Positions 18,856 to 29,000 of a stretch of DNA of 64,000 nt are shown here, one piece after another. The notes under the pieces were generated by a model. That model did no database searches, was not told the DNA's origin, and worked only from the letters and a program-made list of their open reading frames with translations. A program made the translations under genes and the position numbers. The stretch covers positions 62,001 through 126,000 of IMG/VR virus record IMGVR_UViG_3300043399_000297; one strand, 5' to 3'. Numbering within the stretch: position 1 is the first letter of the stretch; every line of letters begins with the position of its first letter. This DNA is from a virus.

Positions 18856-19439
18856 TGGAAAAGGTTGCAGAACTTGAAAAGTTAATTGCAGACTATTATA
18901 ATGCACCATATGCCGTAGCAGTTGATTGTTGTACTCACGCAATTGAATTGTGTTTGCGCACACGAAAGACATTACTTGTCACCTGCCCCAAGAACACATA
19001 TGTTAGTGTTCCTATGACATTCAAGAAATTAGGACTTAACTGGAAGTTTCAAGAAGAACGATGGAATGACTATTATCTGATTGGTGGAACGAACATTATT
19101 GATGCTGCCGTATATTGGAAAGAAAACGGATATCTTCCTGGATCTATGATGTGTCTCAGTTTTCAATTTAAGAAACATCTCAATTTGGGCAGAGGAGGAA
19201 TGATCTTACTCGACAACTACGATCAATATCTTACCTTAAAGAAGATGAGGTATGATGGCAGAATTGATGGCATACCTTGGGCTGAACAAGATATCGACAC
19301 AGTGGGTTATCATTATTATATGACGCCTGAAACTGCACAGCTTGGTATATCTCGTTTTTCTATTGCAAAGACTACTGAACCTAAGCAGTGGTCTTATCTA
19401 GATTATCCTGACCTATCTAAGATGAAGGTGTTCTCCTGA
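18855..19439 (+). CDS. Compact DegT/DnrJ/EryC1/StrS-like PLP protein
   Basis: 194 residues, about half the usual length. It keeps the order of DegT large-domain motifs: a PLP-phosphate segment AVDCCTHAIEL, an aspartate in DAAVYW, and the internal-aldimine lysine region SFQFKKHLNLGRGGMI, ending with YYMTPETAQLGISRF, which matches the family G...E..A..G helix. The C-terminal small domain is missing, but no frameshift is apparent and the gene is tightly packed, so it may be a functional mini-enzyme or a partner subunit. A full-length DegT protein is encoded at 42121-43176. Confidence 0.72.
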   Translation: MEKVAELEKLIADYYNAPYAVAVDCCTHAIELCLRTRKTLLVTCPKNTYVSVPMTFKKLGLNWKFQEERWNDYYLIGGTNIIDAAVYWKENGYLPGSMMCLSFQFKKHLNLGRGGMILLDNYDQYLTLKKMRYDGRIDGIPWAEQDIDTVGYHYYMTPETAQLGISRFSIAKTTEPKQWSYLDYPDLSKMKVFS

Positions 19440-19449
19440 GATACCTTCG

Positions 19450-20190
19450 ATGAAGTTATTCATTTTGTCTTTTCCGCATCACGCAAAATTATCAAAATTA
19501 TGTGCAAAGTTTGCAATCAATAATGTTTTAGGAGTAACCGAAATAGTATATCTATGGGATGATTTTCATCTAACTGGACAACAACATCCATATGGTACTG
19601 GCGCAAATGTTATAAATTATAGCTATTTTAAACATACTAATTTAGCCACTAGTGGTTGGATTAGACAGCAATTTGTAAAGCTTCAGCTACATTTACTAAC
19701 AACTGATGAAGATTTTTATATTCTTGACGGTGATACTTTAGTTCGTAATCCAATAGACCTAAGGCCAAATAGAATGCTAACTTTTACAGAGCATCACTAT
19801 CCCTATTTTGAATTCATTGACAAAGCACTTAGATTACAAAAAAAGAATGACTTTAGTTTTATTTCTCCGCTAGTTAGATTCGAAAGAGAAGTATTAGTCG
19901 AATTAGAAAATTATTCAAATGCTATTAACGGGTGTGATCTTTTTGAGACATTTTTGCAATGCAACTATGATCCCAGTACATTGCCGATATCGGAATGCGA
20001 AATATACGGGACCTTTGCGACACAAATTTTAGGTAAAACTTTTGAATTCATATCCTCACCCTTTACAGAGTGTTCATTGGCTAAACCAAATGGAAATGAT
20101 TTTGAAGAATTATATTTCACGACTAACTGTGATTTAGTGTTGTCTGGCTCAGAATATTTTCTGAGTGATTATTTTTGGGATAATTGTTAG
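19450..20190 (+). CDS. Glycosyltransferase-like protein (DUF6492-type)
   Basis: 246 residues. The central FYILDGDTLVRNPI is a GT-A-like strand carrying the DXD motif (DGD), followed by MLTFTEHHYPYFEF. This pattern fits the DUF6492 family of putative glycosyltransferases. Its stop codon is followed directly by the ATG of the amidinotransferase gene. Cytosolic, with no membrane segment. Donor and acceptor are unknown. Confidence 0.68.
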   Translation: MKLFILSFPHHAKLSKLCAKFAINNVLGVTEIVYLWDDFHLTGQQHPYGTGANVINYSYFKHTNLATSGWIRQQFVKLQLHLLTTDEDFYILDGDTLVRNPIDLRPNRMLTFTEHHYPYFEFIDKALRLQKKNDFSFISPLVRFEREVLVELENYSNAINGCDLFETFLQCNYDPSTLPISECEIYGTFATQILGKTFEFISSPFTECSLAKPNGNDFEELYFTTNCDLVLSGSEYFLSDYFWDNC

Positions 20191-21165
20191 ATGCTTAGTA
20201 AAAATGAATGGGATCCCTTGAAAACTGTAATCGTGGGTATTGCAGATGATGCAAAAATTCCAAGAACTAATATAGGACTTAGAACAGTAAATTATGCCGA
20301 CTTAACTTTTAGTGAATACCTAAGGGTTAAGCACGGAAGATATCCAGATCAAGTTATAGAGGAAGCCAATGAAGACCTATCTATTCTATGTGAATTTTTA
20401 CGAGAACAAGATATTCAAGTTCTGCGCCCTCAAAGCAACGATCCTGACTATTATAACTATTGCCCTAGAGATACTGTATTAGTACACGATGATATTATAC
20501 TTGCAACTCCTACTGCACTATCCTGCAGGAGAGAGGAGTGGCGAGCAAATAAAGCACACTTTGATATAGACAGATTGATAGTAGCTCCTAAACCCGAACA
20601 CAGTGATACTTATAACTCAGGATGTGTAGGAAACCCTGATATATTAGCACTACGAGAATATGAACCAGTCTTTGATGCTGCAAACATTCTTAGATGTAAC
20701 GATGATTTGTTTTATCTCGTGAGCAATACCGGTAATAAGAAGGGTGCAGAATATTTACAAGAGATTGTAGGACCTAGCAAGCGAGTACACACTATTGAAA
20801 ACGTGTATAGCTATATTCATCTTGATAGCACTATAGCATTCTTGCGTGAAGGATTGGTGTTATTGAACCCTTCGCGAATTAAAAGCATAGATCAACTTCC
20901 TGAAGTATTACATAATTGGGATGTAATCTGGGCTCCTGAGCCATTCGACATTGGCCACTATCCGGGATACTGTAATGCAAGTAAATGGGTGAGCGTGAAC
21001 CTACTATCAGTTAATCCTAAGCTAGTTGTTCTAGAGGAACATCAACACGCCCTGTGTAAAGAATTAGAAAAATATAACATTGATTCGGCTATGCTTCCAA
21101 TGCGACACGCTCGTACTCTGGGAGGATGTTTTCACTGCGTTACCTTAGATTTAGAACGCAGATAA
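20191..21165 (+). CDS. Amidinotransferase family protein (glycine/inosamine amidinotransferase-like)
   Basis: 324 residues. It begins NEWDPLKTVIVG, the classic start of arginine:glycine and inosamine-phosphate amidinotransferases. Visible catalytic elements are PRDTVLV, the aspartate in EPVFDAANIL, the histidine in YIHLDST, and the nucleophile Cys316 in GGCFHCVT. Members move an amidino group from arginine to an amine, making guanidino compounds; streptomycin and guanidinoacetate pathways use them. The position next to PLP-enzyme and carbamoyltransferase genes suggests a guanidinylated, carbamoylated product. The substrate is inferred only in class. Confidence 0.9.
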   Translation: MLSKNEWDPLKTVIVGIADDAKIPRTNIGLRTVNYADLTFSEYLRVKHGRYPDQVIEEANEDLSILCEFLREQDIQVLRPQSNDPDYYNYCPRDTVLVHDDIILATPTALSCRREEWRANKAHFDIDRLIVAPKPEHSDTYNSGCVGNPDILALREYEPVFDAANILRCNDDLFYLVSNTGNKKGAEYLQEIVGPSKRVHTIENVYSYIHLDSTIAFLREGLVLLNPSRIKSIDQLPEVLHNWDVIWAPEPFDIGHYPGYCNASKWVSVNLLSVNPKLVVLEEHQHALCKELEKYNIDSAMLPMRHARTLGGCFHCVTLDLERR

Positions 21166-21173
21166 ATTTAATA

Positions 21174-21181
21174 CTTAAATA
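21174..21181 (+). promoter_or_regulatory. Late promoter box (CTTAAATA), leaderless geometry
   Basis: CTTAAATA is followed by exactly 5 bases and the ATG at 21187. No ribosome binding site is present between box and start. Confidence 0.5.
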
Positions 21182-21186
21182 CTCTT

Positions 21187-22908
21187 ATGAAACAAGCAAA
21201 AGTTGAAGTTGGTCATATGGGTAGATATTGGAACGATGATTTCAAAACTTTGCCATATGTGAAACAGGGTGTAACTAAAGAAGAAGTCGAAAACTGGGAG
21301 CGGTTGGGATATTCTGAAAATTTTGTAAAAAGCTACACTGGATCAATGTATGATCACAGTAATGTGATGCCTGAATGGATAGATAGATTTGAAAATGCGT
21401 TTGGTTTATATAAGCAATCCTACACGTTTTACTGTATGCAAACTTGTGAAATTATGCCGACGCACAGTGATCACTTCTCTACCTATTGCAAAATAAATAA
21501 CACCACGCCTGATAAAGTCTATAGGGCAATACTGATGTTAGAAGATTGGAAACCCGGCCACTATTTTGAACTCGACGGTGTTGGATATGTTAACTGGAAG
21601 GCAGGAGACTGGTTCAAATGGAGAGGAGATGTTCCGCATGCCGCAAGCAACATAGGAATAGAGCCTAGGTATACGCTACAAGTTACTGGTCTTGATTTTA
21701 GAGTCGGTCAGTTAAACAGACTGTTTTCATTTAATATACCGGACGTTGAGGAGGAGGATAATCATCCCTTACTAAAAGATATATCTAATAAGATACAAGA
21801 GTCTCATTATATGGTGTATTTAAATAACGGATATATAACTGAGCTTGATTCTATTAACCACTCTCAGGATGTTCAAGAATTATTGAATAAAGAAGGATTG
21901 CATATCTATATGTATGAACCGCTGTGTAGTTATAGAATGCAGCAGGATAATCATACTCAAGGGTTTTATTCAGAATTTGATGATATATCACCTTATGATT
22001 TGCAAGCTGAAGAACTTGATAGCATATATGTTTATGTTAGAAGAAATAATTTGAACAATGTTACTGTTCATACAGGTGATTATAATGCAGGAGATTGGTA
22101 TAAAGATTACACTGATCGAATGAATTTGATATGTGACGATTTGTTTTTGAAAACACAAAAAACAATAGTTAACATACGGGAAACACCTAGTAATGAATTC
22201 ATTTATAATTTTATATGTTTAAACTGGCGCTTTACTAAACATAGACAATTAGTTGCTACTTATCTTGCTGGGCAGTCAGGACATTTGAGTTGGCATTTCA
22301 AATCAAAGTTTGATGTACTAGGAAAAGATTTGTTTTTTGATTTAGCCGAGTGGAAAGAGAAATATCCCACAATATATCAGAGGTTAGAACAAGGATGTGA
22401 CTATATTAGTCAGCATTCACCGTTATGCCTAGACAAAAGATCAAATCGTGCAATAGAAGTGTTAGATCCTAAATATGTAGAAATGTGGCCAGATTCAAAT
22501 GAATATGAACCAGGTGTCACGCCTTCACTGTACAATCAGGTATCCAATAACTTGTCCGATTATTATTTCCACGTGTTTTTGGATGTAGTAAACGAAACTC
22601 GGTTTGCACAACCGACTGCTAACATCAGTGAGAAGACTTTCCAGCCTATGCAATATTTTAAACCCTTTGTGCTAGTTGCCCCACCTAAGTCCCTTGAATA
22701 CGTCAAATCACTCGGTTTTAAAACCTTCAGTGATTTTTGGGATGAGAGCTATGATAACGAGTTTGATCACGGGGAGAGATTAGTTAAGATTTTTCAATTA
22801 TTAGATAAGTTGTTTGCAATGTCTAATCAAGAGCAACGTGACCTTTATAATAAGATGTTGCCTGTATTGCAACATAATTTTGACAGGTATAAGGATTTTG
22901 TGTTATGA
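21187..22908 (+). CDS. 2OG-Fe(II) oxygenase-like domain fused to EKT..P glycosyltransferase-like domain
   Basis: 573 residues. The N-terminal part, roughly residues 1-185, has PTHSDHFSTY, which supplies HxD-type metal ligands. It is followed by GHYFELDG, WRGDVPHAASNIG with a distal histidine, and PRYTLQVTG with an arginine suited to bind 2-oxoglutarate. This matches the double-stranded beta-helix of asparaginyl/prolyl hydroxylase-like enzymes. The C-terminal part has LNWRFTKHR and ISEKTFQPMQYFKPFVLVA...VKSLGFKTF...DESYD, the island's glycosyltransferase-like signatures. The fusion implies hydroxylation and glycosylation in one chain. It overlaps the next gene by 4 bases. Confidence 0.7.
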   Translation: MKQAKVEVGHMGRYWNDDFKTLPYVKQGVTKEEVENWERLGYSENFVKSYTGSMYDHSNVMPEWIDRFENAFGLYKQSYTFYCMQTCEIMPTHSDHFSTYCKINNTTPDKVYRAILMLEDWKPGHYFELDGVGYVNWKAGDWFKWRGDVPHAASNIGIEPRYTLQVTGLDFRVGQLNRLFSFNIPDVEEEDNHPLLKDISNKIQESHYMVYLNNGYITELDSINHSQDVQELLNKEGLHIYMYEPLCSYRMQQDNHTQGFYSEFDDISPYDLQAEELDSIYVYVRRNNLNNVTVHTGDYNAGDWYKDYTDRMNLICDDLFLKTQKTIVNIRETPSNEFIYNFICLNWRFTKHRQLVATYLAGQSGHLSWHFKSKFDVLGKDLFFDLAEWKEKYPTIYQRLEQGCDYISQHSPLCLDKRSNRAIEVLDPKYVEMWPDSNEYEPGVTPSLYNQVSNNLSDYYFHVFLDVVNETRFAQPTANISEKTFQPMQYFKPFVLVAPPKSLEYVKSLGFKTFSDFWDESYDNEFDHGERLVKIFQLLDKLFAMSNQEQRDLYNKMLPVLQHNFDRYKDFVL

Positions 22909-23651
22909 AAAAGATAGGTTTGGTAGCTGGATGCAGCCATTCGGCAGGCTCAGAAATGGATGGAACAGAGGATAGTTATTATAATCGTCAAAATGCATTT
23001 GGCTCATTATTGTGCAAAAGCCTAGGGTACGAACCAATAAACATTGCATTGGGCGGCGCGGCAAATAGCGGCATCGCAAGAAGTATTTTGTTGTGGTTTG
23101 ATGAGTTTTATAAAAAAGATGAGATGGATGTGTTTGTTGTTATCGGGTGGACTGAAAGCTCAAGACTTGAAGTTCCGGCAGAATCTAGGCTTTGTTATTA
23201 CAACGAAGCTAATAGCAGTGCAGATTGGTATGACGCTTCTGCTAACTATTTTCATAGAATAAACTTTGGGTGGATGGGAGCAACCGAAGAAGAACAGATT
23301 ATGATTCCTATATATCAAAACTTTATGGCAAATAATCCTTCAATTCTAGAAAATTGGTCAGCAACTAGCGTTTTGCAAATTCAATACTTTTTAAAATCGT
23401 TGAATGTTAAGTATGTAATGAGCAATACTATGCATATGTTTCAACCAGACAATGATTTTACTAAGTTCTTGATTAGTCAAATAGATAAAACAAGATATTT
23501 TAATTTACTTACTGATCAAAATATGTCGTTCTATTGGAAGTATGCAAATCTAGGATATGAAAATAAGAAAGCTACATATTGGCATCACGATGAAGAACCT
23601 CACCGGTTGTATGCAGAAGAACTTCTTAAGTTTCTAGAAGACGTAGAATGA
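22905..23651 (+). CDS. SGNH hydrolase-like protein (copy 2)
   Basis: 248 residues starting with LVAGCSHSAG (nucleophile serine block). NIALGGAANSG follows (glycine/asparagine blocks), then VVIGWTESSR, and HHDEEPHRLYAEEL near the C terminus as a block V-like D..H. It overlaps the following SGNH gene by 4 bases, and the two may form a heteromer or act on different acyl positions. Substrate unknown. Confidence 0.7.
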   Translation: MKKIGLVAGCSHSAGSEMDGTEDSYYNRQNAFGSLLCKSLGYEPINIALGGAANSGIARSILLWFDEFYKKDEMDVFVVIGWTESSRLEVPAESRLCYYNEANSSADWYDASANYFHRINFGWMGATEEEQIMIPIYQNFMANNPSILENWSATSVLQIQYFLKSLNVKYVMSNTMHMFQPDNDFTKFLISQIDKTRYFNLLTDQNMSFYWKYANLGYENKKATYWHHDEEPHRLYAEELLKFLEDVE

Positions 23652-24478
23652 TTTTGTACTGTAATGGAGACAGTTTTGTAGCGGGAGTCGAATTGGGGGA
23701 TGATATTTTACCTGAATATCCCGGCACACAAGACTTTGATGCTCCCACTAGTGTAATAAATCTGGCAAAAGAGTGGATATTAAAAACACAGAATCACACA
23801 CATCCGTGGGCGGCTATGCGACAAGAGCTATTCACACAAATTTTTGATATCGAACGCAGTAGAGCTTTCCCTAACAAGATTAGTAAATTACTTAATCTTC
23901 CTGTAATCAATAACGCATTAGGAGGTTCTAGTATGGATAGAATAGCAAGAACTACTATTGATAGCTTAATTGAATTAAAGAGAGAAAATGAGGATATTAT
24001 TGCTATAATAGGAATAACTGAGGCTAGTAGATCAGAACTTGCTAACTTCAATGAGTGTTACAATAACGAGTATTCAACTAGATGGGTAGATATGTCATTG
24101 GGTTATGTTAATGAAGGGGTAAAGCCACTAGAAGCAGTCAGAAACTACAAACTGCGTTATGAAACGGATTATCACTGTCAAATAAATTTCTACAAGAATG
24201 TTATTCTTTTACAAGATTTCTGTAAAGTAAATCATATTCCCTTGTTTTGGGTAAACCCGGGTTTTACTAATCTATCTAACTCGCACCCTGATACTGATTT
24301 GCTAAATATGAAGAATTATGCAAATCTTACTTGTATTGTAGATATGGTAGAGATTGCAAGAAAAATTAATGTTAACGTTAGGTGTCCATCGGGGCATCAT
24401 TCGGAAGTAGTTCACGATGAAGTGGCAAAAATAATTGCCTCGATATTACAGGAGAGCAGCTATGTTCAAATTCATTAA
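23648..24478 (+). CDS. SGNH hydrolase-like protein (copy 3)
   Basis: 276 residues. YCNGDSFVAGVE near the N terminus is a GDS(L)-type block I, NNALGGSSMDR is a block II/III equivalent and IIGITEASRSE parallels WTESSR of its neighbour, confirming that the two are paralogues. The C terminus ends with HHSEVVHDEVA. It shares its 3' end with a small basic ORF that precedes the carbamoyltransferase gene. Confidence 0.68.
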   Translation: MILYCNGDSFVAGVELGDDILPEYPGTQDFDAPTSVINLAKEWILKTQNHTHPWAAMRQELFTQIFDIERSRAFPNKISKLLNLPVINNALGGSSMDRIARTTIDSLIELKRENEDIIAIIGITEASRSELANFNECYNNEYSTRWVDMSLGYVNEGVKPLEAVRNYKLRYETDYHCQINFYKNVILLQDFCKVNHIPLFWVNPGFTNLSNSHPDTDLLNMKNYANLTCIVDMVEIARKINVNVRCPSGHHSEVVHDEVAKIIASILQESSYVQIH

Positions 24479-24566
24479 AAAAATTGTCAACAAGATTAAA
24501 CGAGAGATTACATACCGCAAGCGTGTCAAAGAACTACGCAAAAGAGATCCGTTCATTTACAAATGA
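24462..24566 (+). CDS. Small basic protein, 34 residues, coupled to the carbamoyltransferase gene
   Basis: A short ORF with ATG at 24462 and a good Shine-Dalgarno (GGAGAG) 5-6 bases upstream. It overlaps the preceding SGNH gene by 17 bases and the following gene by ATGA. The peptide begins MFKFIKKIVNKIKREITYRK and ends KRDPFIYK; about 40 percent of residues are lysine or arginine and it should form an amphipathic helix. It may be a membrane- or RNA-binding peptide or a partner of the carbamoyltransferase. Coding status is supported by the ribosome site and tight packing only. Confidence 0.6.
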   Translation: MFKFIKKIVNKIKREITYRKRVKELRKRDPFIYK

Positions 24567-26047
24567 GTTATCTAGGCATTAGCTGCGGCTTTCACGATGC
24601 TGCTGTCAGTGTAGTTGACAGTGTTGGCAATATCACCTTCGCCGGACATAGCGAACGTTATAGTAAGAAAAAACACGATGAAAACTTATCTGTTGATCTA
24701 GTCAAAGATGCACTAACGCATTCATATGGCTCTATGGAACTACACTATTATGAGAGACCATACATTAAGGCTATCAGGCAATGGCAAGCTGGACAAGATA
24801 TCGGGCCATTGAACGTTAAAGATATAATTGGCTCAGATGTATTAGATACTCTAAAAATGTATGATAGTAAGATTCATACACACAATCATCATCTTTGTCA
24901 CGCCGCAGCCGGCTTTCAAACAAGCCCATTCAATGATGCTACTGTAGTTGTCATTGATGCGATAGGGGAATTAGATACTATTAGTATTTGGCACGCCACT
25001 TATAATAAGAAAGGTAGAGCGAAGTATAAGAAGCTTTGGGGAAAGAAATATCCTAATTCAATAGGACTAATGTATTCAGCTATGACACAGAGAGTAGGTC
25101 TTAGACCATTAGACGAAGAATACATATTGATGGGTATGGCAGCATATGGCAAACCTAAATATTTTGATTTATTAAATGATACCTTTTTGTCTAATCCTGC
25201 GTATATTGATTTTAGGCAGAACTTGCATACAGGAGTAGATCAAAGTTTCTTGTCCGGTGCAGATGATATGGATATTGCTAGTTCTGCGCAAGCGTTGGCA
25301 GAAGTATTGATTCGAATTGTATTGTTAAAGGCGATGCATCTGGGAAGAAGTAGTAACCTAGTATATAGCGGAGGAGTAGCACTCAACTGTGCAGCCAATA
25401 GATATCTAGGAAGCTATTTCAAAAATATGTGGATTATGCCTAACCCAGGTGATGCAGGCAATAGTCTTGGTGCAGCAGCATTAGGGTACGGTAAGAAATT
25501 AAATTGGACTAATGCATTCTTGGGTTATGAAATCAAAGGCGATTATCCGGTTGACAATCTCATAAAAGAGTTGCATAGTAATAAGATCGTAGGAGTAGCT
25601 AGTGGTAGAGCAGAGTTCGGTCCAAGAGCATTGGGTAATCGTAGTCTGTTAGCAGACCCACGCGGCCCTAATATTAAGGATAAGGTTAATGAGATTAAGC
25701 GAAGACAAAAGTTCAGACCATTTGCGCCGATCGTTTTGGAGGAGTTGGTTACTGATTACTTTGATATGCCTACTGGTTGGACTGACTCTAGGTATATGCA
25801 AGTCGTCGCTATTTGTAGGCATCCTGGTTTATTTCCTGCTATCGTTCACGCTGACGGGACTAGTCGTGTTCAGACTGTTCCTAAAGATGAATCAGGAATC
25901 AGAAAGCTTTTAGAAGTTTGGTACGAACAGACCGGCTGCCCTATGCTTCTTAATACATCACTGAATATTCGCGGTGAACCCATGGTCAACGATAGAAATG
26001 ATGCTGACCGCTTTGAAAAACTCTATGGAGTAAAAGTATATTCATAA
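24563..26047 (+). CDS. Carbamoyltransferase (NodU/CmcH/TobZ family)
   Basis: 494 residues. It begins YLGISCGFHDAAVSVVD, the Kae1-like ATP-binding start of the family, with HNHHLCHAAAGFQTSPF (metal-binding histidines), VVIDAIGE and, in the C-terminal domain, GRAEFGPRALGNRSLLADPR. The family makes carbamoyl adenylate from carbamoyl phosphate and ATP and transfers the carbamoyl group to a hydroxyl of a sugar or natural product. The start codon overlaps the stop of the small basic ORF. It probably completes the decoration pathway of the island. Confidence 0.94.
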   Translation: MSYLGISCGFHDAAVSVVDSVGNITFAGHSERYSKKKHDENLSVDLVKDALTHSYGSMELHYYERPYIKAIRQWQAGQDIGPLNVKDIIGSDVLDTLKMYDSKIHTHNHHLCHAAAGFQTSPFNDATVVVIDAIGELDTISIWHATYNKKGRAKYKKLWGKKYPNSIGLMYSAMTQRVGLRPLDEEYILMGMAAYGKPKYFDLLNDTFLSNPAYIDFRQNLHTGVDQSFLSGADDMDIASSAQALAEVLIRIVLLKAMHLGRSSNLVYSGGVALNCAANRYLGSYFKNMWIMPNPGDAGNSLGAAALGYGKKLNWTNAFLGYEIKGDYPVDNLIKELHSNKIVGVASGRAEFGPRALGNRSLLADPRGPNIKDKVNEIKRRQKFRPFAPIVLEELVTDYFDMPTGWTDSRYMQVVAICRHPGLFPAIVHADGTSRVQTVPKDESGIRKLLEVWYEQTGCPMLLNTSLNIRGEPMVNDRNDADRFEKLYGVKVYS

Positions 26048-26056
26048 GTAGTTATT

Positions 26057-29000
26057 ATGCTACGTGATGTATTTTACTATGGACAGAAACCAAACGTTCA
26101 TCCGAGAGAACAGTTTGCTAAAGATTTAGAAGATGCTAGGAATAAAGCGACTACTCGTGACTTTTGGATAATCAACGAATTCTGCGATTATCGTAATTTT
26201 AATTGGGATTTCGATTTTGAGTTTCTCCCAGATGAAGATGTATGGGCAGAAGATCATAACAATGTATGGCCTAGCCAACATCAAAAAGATTCAGGAACCT
26301 GGTTATGCCCCAAACAGCATAGTGACTTAATTATATATCGGTGTGATGTTGATCCTATCTGGCGCAAGAACGAAAAGCAAAGTGTTAATTGGGTTGAATT
26401 AGATTTAATTGACCATACTAAGTTTGACTTTAGTTGGCATCCTGATCCTACTGATCCTCCTTATATCTATAAGTGGGGATGCAAATATTATCCTGCTCAA
26501 ATCAAGCACGTATTAGAATATCGTGTTCCGGGCTCAACTCAAGAAAAATTTATGGATATTTCTGCGGAACTTTTGCCTGACTGGGATAAATGGGTAATAC
26601 CTGACAGTATAAATAAATCCGGGTTTGATTTTTCTTGGAGACCCAGTCCTCTTGACCCGCCGCTTATATATGAATTTGGAACGCAATGGCAAAAGGATGG
26701 TGGACCGATTTATGTTGCTAGTGGAGCAACTAAAAGGAAGTATATCAATGATCAAAAAGCTACGAGGATTGCTTCAAACGAAAATTGGACGATTCCTGAC
26801 AATATTGATATTGCTGGATTTGATTTATCATGGCATCCAGATAATATTAGTCCTCCTTATATCTATGTATTTGCTACTCAGTGGGCACTCAGTGGCGGAC
26901 CTGTTTACACAGTTCCTGGCGCAACTGAAATCAAATATGTAGACGCTCAGGTAGCTACTGCACTCCCCGATAAAACAAATTGGATATACAACGAAGAAGA
27001 AATTGACGTTTCTAGTTTTGACTTCAGTTGGCATCCCTTTTCAGGGGACGACCCTTTCATCTATCAGTTTGGTACTCAATGGCAAAAGACTGGAGGTCCG
27101 AAATATATTACTCCGGGCGCGGATGAATCAAGCCCGATCAAGTATGTTGATACTCGTATTATCAAAGCTACTCACCTGCCTGACAAAAACAAGTTCATTG
27201 TATTGGGAAACAATGCTGTTCAGGAGTTTGATTATAGTTGGCATCCAGATGATACAGAAGATCCATATATCTATGTGTTTGGCAATCAATGGCATACAGC
27301 AGAAGTTATGCCAACCATTGAATACAGGATGACTGGCGCAACCCAATACAAGTATATAAATGATACTATTGCTATTCTTGGTCCTAATATGACACATTGG
27401 TTTTACGACTCAAACGAGATAGATGTTTCTGATTTTGATTTTAGTTGGTGTCCTAATCCCGGAGAACCTGAATTAATTTATGAGTTTGCTACTCAGTGGC
27501 AAAAGACTGGTGGTCCTAGATATATTGTGCCGGGTGCTACTGACGTAAAGTATTTAGACTTTCAAAAAGCAAGAGCATTGCCTTCTGAAAAAAATTGGAC
27601 AGTTCCTAGCAATATTGATGCAACGTTGTTTGACTTCAGTTGGCATCCTGATGCGACTAGCCCTCCTTATATCTATGTATTTGCTACTCAGTGGGCACTC
27701 AGTGGCGGACCTATATATACTGTACCGAACGCAACCGAATACAAATATGTCGATGAACAGATAGCTACTGCATTACCTGATATGACCAATTGGGTATATG
27801 ACGAAACAAAGATTGATGTTGAAAGTTTTGACTTCAGTTGGCATCCATATGTTGAAGATCAGCCATATATCTATCAGTTCGGTACACAATGGTGGCCAAC
27901 TGGTGGACCAAAATATATTGCACCGGGGGCAACAAGCGCAAGCCCAGTAAAATACATTGATACACGTATCATTAAAGCTAATACAATACCGGGTCTTGAA
28001 AATTGGGAAATTCCGGACGAGGTAGATAAAAGTAAGTTTGATTTTACTTGGATCCCTCATCCAGAAGACCCTCCCTATATATATGTGTTCGGCAATCAGT
28101 GGTTTAGTGCAGAAAAAATGCCCACTGTAAGATATATTGTTGAAGGTGCAACTGAAATTAAGTATGTTCGCGATATCATTGCTACAATAAAACCAAACAA
28201 AGACAATTGGACAATAGCTAATAATATAGTAGTGAAAGAGTTTGATTTTAGTTGGATACCAGATCCTCATTCTCCTCCTTATATCTATGTGTTCGGTAAT
28301 CAATGGTATTCAGCAGAAGAAATGTCAACTGTAGAATATCACACTCTTGGTGCTACTGAAAGAAAATATATTAATGATATTAGGGTTGTGTTAGACAAAA
28401 ACTTTACGAATTGGGAAATACCAAAAGGAATCGATGTTTCGCGATTTGATTTTAGTTGGATCCCTCATCCTAAAGCACCTCCATATATCTACCAGTTCGG
28501 CACCTTAAAGGATCCGTTGGATGGACCTAGATATATTACTCCAGGCAACAATGGAGAAATAGTTCGTGTACCAAGAATAGAACTTGATGAAATTGAATTT
28601 ATGCCTATCAATAGATATTATATTGAAACTACGTTGGATGACTTGATTATTAAACATCCAGATGAAATGTTCTGGGCGCTGAATAAAGAAATAGATTATT
28701 CTACATTTAACTTTGACTGGACCCCTTCATTGGACCAAGCAGATTATATTCAGGTATTCGGTCAAAGCTCAAGTATAAAAACTCAAACTTATTTGATCAA
28801 TTCTACATTGTGGACTAAAGGGTTGCGAGAGTTTAATTATGTAGAAGAACAAGAGAAAAAGACTGTTTCTGATTTGGATATCTTTTTTGTGGACAAAGGA
28901 AACTCAGAAGCTAATGAAAGATTCCATATACTAAAAAACAAGTTCGGCTCAAAGATTCAAAAGACACGATATCTCAACAGTTGGGTAGACACAATTAATC

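Noticed and set aside
26043-26050. CATAAGTA as a leaderless late promoter for the giant repeat gene
   Set aside because: The spacing to the ATG is 6, not 5, and the box is a variant; too weak to list as a promoter.
26534-28303. Several minus-strand open frames inside the giant repeat gene
   Set aside because: They repeat with the same period as the + strand repeats and are reverse-complement shadows of them.
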